Of a DNA stretch of 17,798 bases, positions 7,805 through 13,748 are shown piece by piece; within the stretch, counting starts at the first letter, position 1; every line of letters begins with the position of its first letter. The stretch lies in the NCBI GenBank assembly GCA_039908105.1, contig JAMOBI010000051.1:1-17798 (forward strand), written 5' to 3'. The translations under genes were made by a program, and so were the position numbers. The DNA comes from Magnetaquiglobus sp039908105. GTDB lineage: Bacteria; Pseudomonadota; Magnetococcia; Magnetococcales; Magnetaquicoccaceae. A model generated the notes under the pieces. That model was not told the DNA's origin, did not search any database, and saw nothing but the letters and a program-made list of their open reading frames with translations.

Positions 7805-8229
7805 TGACCACGACCATCTGGACCCGCGAACGCACCACCTGGCACGAACCGGAACAGGGGTGGATGGAGCTGCCCGTTGCCTTGAAAGGGTTCCAGGTGT
7901 GGCTGGAAGAGCTGTCACCACGGGATAAAAGCGTTTTCGGCAGAATCCTGAAGCAGGCGCGCAATCACGTCCTGGTCCGACTTGCGGGTCGGGTGCGGGC
8001 TTTATCAAGAACCAAGGTACTGGGAGTGACAAGCATGACAGACGCGACAGATCTTGAAAAGGCGGCCATGGCCGCCGCCCTGCGCCCCCTGGGCGAATAT
8101 GTGGCCAGCATCGGCATGCAACGGCCTCTGGCCGAATACACCCGCGAGGAGGTGTTGACCCTGATCGAGGTGGCAGTCACCGCCTTCCAGGATTACTTCC
8201 GCAAGAACAATGACGAAATCCCGTTTTAA
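7804..8229 (+). CDS. Small phage protein, DUF6511-like C-terminal part
   Basis: This 141-residue protein starts at ATG 7804, coupled to the helicase stop. The N-terminal 70 residues are basic and tryptophan-rich; the last 65 residues (from MTDATDLEKAAMAAALR) are an acidic helical domain, with the LGEYVASIGM...LAEYTREEVLTLIEVAVTAFQDY pattern of short phage proteins labelled DUF6511. An internal ATG at 8035 could give that domain alone, although no clear ribosome binding site precedes it. The two parts may thus be a fusion of two small genes. No function is known to me. Its position between helicase and nuclease places it in the replication operon. Confidence 0.65.
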   Translation: MTTTIWTRERTTWHEPEQGWMELPVALKGFQVWLEELSPRDKSVFGRILKQARNHVLVRLAGRVRALSRTKVLGVTSMTDATDLEKAAMAAALRPLGEYVASIGMQRPLAEYTREEVLTLIEVAVTAFQDYFRKNNDEIPF

Positions 8230-8241
8230 AGAGGTGATGTC

Positions 8242-9000
8242 ATGTTGGATTTCAATCACCAGGCCACCTTCGGCGAATTGATCATCGGGCGGATCGACGC
8301 CGCCCTGGTCGCCGAAGAAGCCGCCAACCCGCCCAGGGAGTATCTGGGCGGCTCCCGGCTGGGTGTCGCCTGCGAACGGGCATTGCAGTTTGAATACGCT
8401 GGCGCGCCCAGGGATGACGATTGCGGCTTTTCAGGCAAGACCCTGCGGATTTTTGCCGCCGGGCATCTGTTCGAGGAGATGGCCATTCGCTGGCTGCTGG
8501 CTGCCGGGTTCAATCTGGTCACCCGGAAGCAGGATGGCGGACAGTTCGGCTTTTCCGTGGCCAAGGGAAGAATCCGGGGGCATGTGGATGGCATTCTGGC
8601 CGGAGGGCCTCTGGATGTGCCCATGAACTATCCGGCTTTGTGGGAGTGCAAATCCCTCAACAACAAATCCTGGAACGATACGGTCAAGCGCGGCGTGGCC
8701 CTCTCCAAACCGGTCTATGCCGCCCAGATCGCGACCTATCAGGCATACATGGATACCTCCATACCGGGCATTGCCACGAATCCGGCGCTGTTCACCGCCA
8801 TCAACAAGGATACCGCTGAGTTGCATTTCGAGTTGGTACCTTTTGATGCAACGCTGGCCCAGCGCATGAGCGACCGGGCGGTGCGCGTGCTTCAGGCCAC
8901 GGAGGCGCACGATCTACTGCCACGCATCACCCGCGATCCCAGCCACTACGAGTGCCGCTTCTGCGACTGGCAAAGCCGCTGCTGGAGGCTGACGTGCTGA
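8242..9000 (+). CDS. PD-(D/E)XK exonuclease, Cas4/AddB-like
   Basis: This 252-residue nuclease has a conserved H/E site (GHLFEE near residues 74-79), D116 in GHVDG and the ECK triad residues E135/K137 (LWECKS), which form the PD-(D/E)XK catalytic core. C44 plus C238, C241 and C247 (a CxxC then CxxxxxC layout at the C-terminal end) form the cysteine set that holds an iron-sulfur cluster in Cas4 and AddB proteins. Such phage nucleases are thought to resect double-strand ends for recombination, working with the annealing ATPase and the helicase. ATG 8242 has GAGGTG at 8231-8236. The stop overlaps the GTG start of the primase-like gene by seven bases. Confidence 0.88.
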   Translation: MLDFNHQATFGELIIGRIDAALVAEEAANPPREYLGGSRLGVACERALQFEYAGAPRDDDCGFSGKTLRIFAAGHLFEEMAIRWLLAAGFNLVTRKQDGGQFGFSVAKGRIRGHVDGILAGGPLDVPMNYPALWECKSLNNKSWNDTVKRGVALSKPVYAAQIATYQAYMDTSIPGIATNPALFTAINKDTAELHFELVPFDATLAQRMSDRAVRVLQATEAHDLLPRITRDPSHYECRFCDWQSRCWRLTC

Positions 9001-11960
9001 CGTCCGCTCCAATCTCCATCCGGGCCTGCGCTAAATTGCTTGGAGTCAGCGATACGGCGATACGGAAAGCCATCAAATCTGGTCGGCTTACTCTTGAACC
9101 GACCGGCGGCATTGTTTTGGAGAAGGCACAAGCGGTATGGGGTGCAGACCATTGGGGTGCGAACCATGGGGGTGCGAACCTGGGTACTGACCAGTATGCG
9201 GACCAGGGTGCGAACCATGAGGGTGCGAACCAGGGTACGAACCAGGGTGGTGCGAACCATTGGGGTGCGAACCAGGGTGCGAACCTGGGTGCGAACCAGA
9301 AAGGTGCGAACCTGGGTGACCAGGAAGGTGCGAACCTGGGTGCGAACCAGGAGGGTGCGAACCTGGGTGCGAACCAGAAAGGTGCGAACCTGGGTACTGA
9401 CCAGAGTGCGAATCATGAGGGTGCGAACCAGGGAGGTGCGAACCTGGGTGCGAACCTGGGGGGTGCGAACCGTTGGTTCGATTTCAATGACGCCACAGCC
9501 CAATCCACATTTAACCGGAGTGGAAAATACGACGCCGACCGGATCAGATCCAAGCTACTGGAGCGTGTCGAGAGCGCCCTGTCCCATCTGCTTCCCGCCG
9601 GGAAGGTCCGCTATGGAAAGTTTTATGTCGGGGATGTGGACGGCAATCCCGGCGACAGCATGGTCCTGGAATTGACCGGACCCAAGGCCGGGATGTGGTT
9701 CGATCACGCCACCGGCCAGGGTGGTGACATCATTGACCTGTGGGCGGCCATGCGAGGATGGGATACGAAACGCGATTTTTCAACCATTTTGCAGGAGATT
9801 GCAGGTTGGCTGGGCGAGACGCCGGCCATCACCAAAAGCAGAGCCGACTTGAAGGGTCCGCCCATGGACGAATTGGGCCCTGCCACCGACCAATGGAGCT
9901 ATCACGACCAGAACGGGAATCTGCTGGTGCGCGTGTTTCGCTACGATCCGCCGTCCGGGAAGGAGTTTCGGCCCTGGGATGTGCGTGCCCGTCGCTGGCA
10001 GGCGCCGACCCCGCGTCCGCTTTACGACCTGCCCGGCATCCTCGCCAGTCGACTGGTGGTCCTGGTAGAAGGGGAAAAGTGCGCCGAGGCATTGCAGCAG
10101 CAAGGCATCGTCGCCTCCACCGCCATGCACGGCGCCAACGCACCGGTGGACAAAACCGACTGGTCGCCGCTTTCCGGCAAGGAGGTGTTGATCTGGCCGG
10201 ACAAGGATGCGCCGGGCTGGGATCACGCAGTCGCCATGGCTTCAGCTTGCCAGTCTGCGGGATGTCGCTCGGTGGCGATCCTCATCCCACCCGATGACAG
10301 ACCGGAAAAATGGGACGCCGCCGACGCCGTGGCCGAAGGGATGGACATTCCGGCCTTTCTGGCCACCGCCGAACGCCGGATACTGCATGGTCAAACCTCT
10401 CGCGACGCCTCCTGGCCGGAGCCGATGCCCATCACCACTCTTCAGGAGGAGCCTCGACACTATCCCTTGGAGGCTCTGCCAGAGGTTCTGCGCCATGCCG
10501 CCGAGGAGGTGGCTCGTTTCGTCAAGGTGCCGGTCGCCTCTCCGGCGGTGATCGGCCTGTCGGTGGCGGCCCTGGCCATTGGCAAGAAGGCGCGCATCCA
10601 GGAGCGGCCCGGACTGTATCACCATCCAGCGCTGTTTCATAGCCTGATCGCCGCCAGCGGCGAACGCAAAAGCCCGCCGTTCAAGATCATGACCCGACCT
10701 CTGGAGGTGTGGATCGAAGGTGCTCTGGACGCCTATCACCAGAAGGTCGCCGAGGCCGCCACCAACAACCAGGTGCTGGATACCGTGCTGCAGGCCCTGA
10801 AGAAACAGGCCACCCGGCCCAACATGTCGGAAGAGGAACAGCAGGCGTTCATCCGGCAGATGGCCAAGGAGGAGTGCAAACGGATCACCGTGCCACCACA
10901 TCCGCGCATGTTCACCTCGGACGCGACCGAGGAACGGCTGTTCCAGCGGATGCACATCCGAGGCGGCGAATACGCGGTGTTCTCCGGCGAGGGACGACCG
11001 GTTTTCGATGCCATCATGGGCAAATACTCCGGCAAGGAGCGCACCGGAGACGCCATCTATCTGGCCGGCATCTCCGGCGACACCATCACCCGCGACCGGG
11101 TGGGCAACGAGAACGGGCCCGAGGATCGCATGATCGTCAATCCGTGCCTCAATGTCTGCATCATGGTTCAGCCGGACAAATATCTGGAGGCGGCACGCCA
11201 TCCCTCGCTGCGGGCCTCCGGCGCGCTGGCTCGCATCTGGCCGGTCTGGTTGCCATCCCTGGTCGGCACCCGATTGGAGGAGATGAACGAATTCGGCCTC
11301 AACGAATTTCTCATCCAGCCTTACGAGGAGATCATTCTGGGGCTTCTGAACACCAAAATGCCGGAAAAGGAGGGCAAGCCCACCTGCCATCTGGTGAAAC
11401 TCTCGCCAGAGGCCAAAGAGTCCCGGCGGCAGTGGCATAACGTCGTGGAGACGCAGATGGCCGAAGGACGCGATCTTGAGGATGTCCGGGACATCGCCAG
11501 CAAGGCGGTATCGGCCACGGTCAAGGCCGCCATGGTATTGCACCTCATGGATCATCCGCATCTGCTTGCGGAAGAGGAGTCGGAGTTGGATCTGGCGACC
11601 TGGGAGCGGGCCAAAATGCTTGGAGAATATCATCTTGCCGAGGCGGTTCGGGTGCAACGGATGGCCGAGGGGGATGCGCTGGAAGCCGCCGCTTTGCGGG
11701 TGATGCATTGGGCATTGAAGTCCGGAAACATGGCGTTTTCAATCCGGACGCTGGGTCGTTCTCTGCCGCGTCCCAGGATGGCACCGAAAGAGGCAGAAGA
11801 GGTTTTGGATTTCATGATTGACCTCAATTGGGCGCGCAAGATGCCCATGGAACAAGGGCAGCGCACCACTCGGTTTCAGATCAACCCTAACTGCGCCAAC
11901 TGCGCCAATGCGCCAGGGGTAGGTGTGAAAAGTGAAAAATCGATTTTTGGGAAAAAGTAG
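8994..11960 (+). CDS. TOPRIM-DUF3987 primase-like replication protein with GAN-repeat linker
   Basis: The protein has 988 residues from GTG 8994, which is chosen because GGAGG at 8984-8988 sits 5 bp before it; a GTG at 8952 would extend the frame into the nuclease gene without a ribosome binding site. Residues 5-30 are an HTH-like helix pair (ACAKLLGVSDTAIRKAIKSGRL). Residues about 46-160 are a low-complexity linker of 4- and 5-residue GAN units (GANLGANQK and variants). A second region, to about 290, has WFDHATGQGGDIIDLW as in phage primase N-terminal domains. Then comes a TOPRIM domain with VLVEGEKCAEAL (near 355) and LIWPDKDAPG (near 400), and a DUF3987 domain from about 490, with an ATP-loop-like SGERKSPP near 552. 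TOPRIM-DUF3987 proteins serve as replication primase-helicase in phages. The C-terminal NCANCANAP repeats are encoded by TGCGCCA units. Confidence 0.88.
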   Translation: MLTSAPISIRACAKLLGVSDTAIRKAIKSGRLTLEPTGGIVLEKAQAVWGADHWGANHGGANLGTDQYADQGANHEGANQGTNQGGANHWGANQGANLGANQKGANLGDQEGANLGANQEGANLGANQKGANLGTDQSANHEGANQGGANLGANLGGANRWFDFNDATAQSTFNRSGKYDADRIRSKLLERVESALSHLLPAGKVRYGKFYVGDVDGNPGDSMVLELTGPKAGMWFDHATGQGGDIIDLWAAMRGWDTKRDFSTILQEIAGWLGETPAITKSRADLKGPPMDELGPATDQWSYHDQNGNLLVRVFRYDPPSGKEFRPWDVRARRWQAPTPRPLYDLPGILASRLVVLVEGEKCAEALQQQGIVASTAMHGANAPVDKTDWSPLSGKEVLIWPDKDAPGWDHAVAMASACQSAGCRSVAILIPPDDRPEKWDAADAVAEGMDIPAFLATAERRILHGQTSRDASWPEPMPITTLQEEPRHYPLEALPEVLRHAAEEVARFVKVPVASPAVIGLSVAALAIGKKARIQERPGLYHHPALFHSLIAASGERKSPPFKIMTRPLEVWIEGALDAYHQKVAEAATNNQVLDTVLQALKKQATRPNMSEEEQQAFIRQMAKEECKRITVPPHPRMFTSDATEERLFQRMHIRGGEYAVFSGEGRPVFDAIMGKYSGKERTGDAIYLAGISGDTITRDRVGNENGPEDRMIVNPCLNVCIMVQPDKYLEAARHPSLRASGALARIWPVWLPSLVGTRLEEMNEFGLNEFLIQPYEEIILGLLNTKMPEKEGKPTCHLVKLSPEAKESRRQWHNVVETQMAEGRDLEDVRDIASKAVSATVKAAMVLHLMDHPHLLAEEESELDLATWERAKMLGEYHLAEAVRVQRMAEGDALEAAALRVMHWALKSGNMAFSIRTLGRSLPRPRMAPKEAEEVLDFMIDLNWARKMPMEQGQRTTRFQINPNCANCANAPGVGVKSEKSIFGKK
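9141..9471. repeat. Intragenic array of GGTGCGAACC repeats
   Basis: GGTGCGAACC occurs 18 times exactly, first at 9156 and last at 9462, with start-to-start steps of mostly 12 or 15 bp and two of 24; four or five near copies (for example GGTACTGACC at 9183 and 9393, GGTACGAACC at 9234) fill most gaps. All steps are multiples of three, so the frame is kept and every unit reads Gly-Ala-Asn with the same codons GGT GCG AAC, although the surrounding gene prefers GGC and GCC. The unit is nearly self-complementary (GGTxCGxACC). In the opposite strand and other frame it gives a meaningless VRT-rich frame. Confidence 0.95.
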
Positions 11961-12003
11961 TGGCGCACTGGCGCAGCTGGCGCACATTGGCGCAGTTGGC
12001 GCA
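11892..12003. repeat. TGGCGCA array in inverted arrangement around the primase stop codon
   Basis: TGCGCCA occurs at 11892, 11901 and 11909; its complement TGGCGCA occurs at 11961, 11969, 11978, 11988 and 11997, in steps of 8-10 bp. Bases 11892-11916 pair perfectly with 11977-12003 except for a 2-nt insertion, giving a 25-bp stem. A 14-bp perfect palindrome AAAAATCGATTTTT (11935-11948) sits near the centre. The stop codon (11958-11960) is in the loop. An AT-rich stretch follows at about 12040-12125. It may be an origin, operator or transcript hairpin. Confidence 0.92.
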
Positions 12004-12022
12004 CCTGGGATCGGAGGGTGGA

Positions 12023-12103
12023 ATGGTAAATCAATCTGTAAAGAAGAAGGAGAAGAAGAGATCAATAGATAGATTCCTTCTAAAGAGGCTTATATTCCTA
12101 TAG
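12023..12103 (+). CDS. Possible 26-residue lysine-rich peptide
   Basis: ATG 12023 has GGAGGG at 12013-12018 and opens a short frame (MVNQSVKKKEKKRSIDRFLL...) ending at TAG 12101-12103. The good ribosome binding site is the only support. The DNA is purine-rich and then AT-rich, so the frame may be incidental in a leader or origin region. Confidence 0.25.
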   Translation: MVNQSVKKKEKKRSIDRFLLKRLIFL

Positions 12104-12141
12104 TTGATTAAAAAACATGAAGAATTCAATAGCGGTCGGAC

Positions 12142-12181
12142 GGGTGACGGCGTCGTTCTTGGCGGGACACCGCCGTCACCC
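12142..12181 (+). promoter_or_regulatory. Hairpin in the leader of the RuvC-like gene
   Basis: GGGTGACGGCG (12142-12152) is exactly complementary to CGCCGTCACCC (12171-12181) across an 18-nt loop. It ends 18 bp before the AGGAG of the gene at 12211. No T-tract follows, so it is more likely a transcript structure or operator than a terminator. Confidence 0.55.
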
Positions 12182-12210
12182 TGACCACATCAACCAACAG
12201 GAGATTGAAA

Positions 12211-12717
12211 ATGGCTGAAACCAATTTGCACCAAAATGGTGAGGAAGGGAACGGTTCGATCCTCGCCCTGGACCTCGGCACGAAAACCGGCTGGGCCCTG
12301 CGGCAGGCGGACGGCACCATCACCAGCGGCACGGTGGAGTTCCGCCCTGGCCGGTTCGAAGGCGGCGGGATGACCTTTGTGCGATTCAAAAAATGGCTGG
12401 ATGAGGTTCTCAGGTTTGCCAATCCGCTTGGCGCGGTGTTCTTCGAGGAGGTGAGGTTCCACAACGGGATCGATGCCTCGCACACTTATGGCGGCTTCCT
12501 CGGGCACCTCAGTGCATGGGGTGAGCACAACGAGGTTCCGTATCGCGGCGTGCCGGTCGGCACCATCAAACGGCATGCCACGGGCAGAGGCAATGCCTCC
12601 AAGGAGGAGGTGATCGAGGCGATGCGTCGCAAGGGATACGCACCGGTGGACGACAATGCCGCCGACGCGCTCGCCCTGCTGCATTGGGCCCTGGAGGAGA
12701 TGGAGGTGGTGAAATGA
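12211..12717 (+). CDS. RuvC-fold Holliday junction resolvase-like nuclease
   Basis: This 168-residue protein has the RNase H-like fold of RuvC. D21 lies in ALDLGTKTGWA, the acidic pair E79/E80 in FFEEVRFH, and the terminal acidic cluster D147/D148 plus D152 in VDDNAADAL; these are the four acidic metal ligands of the family. The intervening ATGRGNASKEEV segment (residues 123-134) is typical of phage RuvC-like proteins. It should cut branched DNA made by phage recombination before packaging. ATG 12211 is preferred over the in-frame TTG at 12205, because AGGAG lies at 12199-12203. The stop overlaps the next start (ATGA at 12714). Confidence 0.9.
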   Translation: MAETNLHQNGEEGNGSILALDLGTKTGWALRQADGTITSGTVEFRPGRFEGGGMTFVRFKKWLDEVLRFANPLGAVFFEEVRFHNGIDASHTYGGFLGHLSAWGEHNEVPYRGVPVGTIKRHATGRGNASKEEVIEAMRRKGYAPVDDNAADALALLHWALEEMEVVK

Positions 12718-12974
12718 TCGGTACAACAGAAGAAATATGGGATGTAAAAGAGATTAATATTTGTACAAGCAGAAGCCGTGAAAATTGGATGAAAATATCT
12801 ATTTTCCCAGGATGGTTCAACATTTACCTTGAACCGCTTGATGGTTGTGGAAAAGGCCACATGGAGACAATTGATCTGGAGGCAGCATTTCGCCTGCGCG
12901 ATTTTTTGATTTATGCATTGGGATCGCGACAGATGGGTAATGCAGTTTTGCAGCGAAATGAGGTGCTGAAATGA
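12714..12974 (+). CDS. Hypothetical protein, AT-richer than neighbours
   Basis: This 86-residue protein is not recognised. It begins at ATG 12714 overlapping the RuvC-like stop, with GGAGGTGG at 12702-12709, and ends overlapping the next start (ATGA at 12971). It has alternating charged and aromatic segments (WMKISIFPGWFNIYLEPL) that suggest a small beta-sandwich or sheet, and a C-terminal helix. Its codon use is AT-richer than that of the genes before and after, which points to recent acquisition as a cassette between coupled genes. Confidence 0.7.
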   Translation: MIGTTEEIWDVKEINICTSRSRENWMKISIFPGWFNIYLEPLDGCGKGHMETIDLEAAFRLRDFLIYALGSRQMGNAVLQRNEVLK

Positions 12975-13189
12975 TCGGCGCACCACGTTCCCCGCGTTCC
13001 TGTCTTGCCCGGGTGATCCCGGTGAAGATGGACGTCGAGCAGGAAAAACGCACAGGTTGGAACAACCACGGCATCCTGGTCGTGGCTGAAAACGATCCAA
13101 GGCTGGGCTGGCCGGAACGGGAGATGATCCGGCATCTGGCGAGCAAGCTCTTCGGCAAGCAGGCGGTCAAGGAGGTGGCGCATGGCTGA
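12971..13189 (+). CDS. Small conserved phage protein
   Basis: This 72-residue protein is coupled to the preceding stop (ATGA at 12971). The middle reads RTGWNNHGILVVAENDPRLGWPEREMI and ends in a helical IRHLASKLFGKQ. The W-x-x-x-G-I-L-V-V and D-P-R-L-x-W-P-E-R-E motifs recur in short proteins of phage replication regions, whose role I do not know. Its stop overlaps the next gene by 8 bp. Confidence 0.7.
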   Translation: MIGAPRSPRSCLARVIPVKMDVEQEKRTGWNNHGILVVAENDPRLGWPEREMIRHLASKLFGKQAVKEVAHG

Positions 13190-13622
13190 AAAATGGACAC
13201 CCAAGATGGTCGCCGAACGCATGGCCGAAGCGGCCAATACCCTGCGGCGGCTGAAGGTCTCCGGCCTCAAGCCGCAAGGGTACGGCAATTCATGGCCGGA
13301 TATCGTCCACGAGTTCAGCGAGGCCTACGGCTACAACGAACTGGTGGTCCGGCTCGGGCCGCCTGCCGCCGACGCCATCACCCGCATGGACGAGGCCATG
13401 GCATGGCTCTATTGGCTCGAACCGGATCAGGTGAGGCTGGTGTGGCTCCATGCCGAGGGGGTGCCTCGAAAAATCATTCAGGCCAAGCTGGGCGTACAAA
13501 AAACGCGTGCCTGGCAGTTGTGGGTAAGCGCTCTGACCATCGTTTCCACGTCTCTGAATTGTGCCAGATCGAAAAGTTGTCCGGACAAAGTTGTCCGGAC
13601 AACAGAAAAGTGGACGCAGTGA
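13182..13622 (+). CDS. DUF6362 family protein
   Basis: This 146-residue protein matches the DUF6362 pattern: an N-terminal WTPKMVAERMAEAANTLRRL helix, a GYGNSWPDIVHEF segment, and ITRMDEAMAWLYWLEPDQVRLVWL followed by a VPRKIIQAKLGVQKTRAWQLW helix-turn-helix-like part. DUF6362 genes are common in phage replication or transcription regions, and the HTH style suggests a role in DNA binding or late regulation, which is inference. ATG 13182 has AAGGAGG at 13170-13176. The 3' end (residues about 130-146, SKSCPDKVVRTTEK) is encoded by a doubled palindrome, so the C-terminus looks like a non-conserved, DNA-driven extension. Confidence 0.8.
   Translation: MAEKWTPKMVAERMAEAANTLRRLKVSGLKPQGYGNSWPDIVHEFSEAYGYNELVVRLGPPAADAITRMDEAMAWLYWLEPDQVRLVWLHAEGVPRKIIQAKLGVQKTRAWQLWVSALTIVSTSLNCARSKSCPDKVVRTTEKWTQ
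13576..13603. repeat. Doubled 12-14 bp palindrome at the end of the DUF6362 gene
   Basis: TTGTCCGGACAA (13577-13588) is a 12-bp perfect palindrome and GTTGTCCGGACAAC (13590-13603) a 14-bp perfect palindrome, 14 bp from start to start. The whole 28-bp block is itself close to palindromic. It looks like a tandem operator for a dimeric regulator. Confidence 0.9.
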
Positions 13623-13699
13623 ACCGAATTTGACAAGATCCTCATCATGCTGGTGGAACGTGTGCTCAACGGCACGATCTATCCGCTCACCACCTTCGA

Positions 13700-13736
13700 C
13701 CCGCCCGAGGCAACTCGCGGCGGGTTTTGCTTTTTT
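13700..13736 (+). terminator. Rho-independent terminator before the ParB-methyltransferase gene
   Basis: CCCGCC-CGAG (13700-13709) pairs with CTCG-C-GGCGGG (13714-13724) around a GCAA tetraloop with one bulged base, followed by TTTTGCTTTTTT (13725-13736). The T-tract runs directly into the GGAG of the next gene. It is expected to end transcription of the DUF6362 operon and to separate the methyltransferase. Confidence 0.85.
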
Positions 13737-13748
13737 GGAGGCACATCG

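Noticed and set aside
9141..9471. CRISPR array
   Set aside because: Repeats are 10 bp with 2-5 bp gaps, all in frame within a long gene; no spacers of 25-45 bp and no cas genes.
8946..9503. Minus-strand VRT-rich reading frame
   Set aside because: It is only the reverse reading of the GGTGCGAACC array; the plus-strand gene has domains on both sides of the linker.
10242..11708. Long minus-strand frame of 488 codons
   Set aside because: It lies wholly opposite the TOPRIM-DUF3987 gene, a common antisense shadow in GC-rich DNA, and its translation has no family pattern.
13647..13748. N-terminal extension of the ParB-methyltransferase from ATG 13647
   Set aside because: It would read through the terminator hairpin at 13700-13736; ATG 13749 has a well-spaced GGAGG and starts exactly at the ParB domain.
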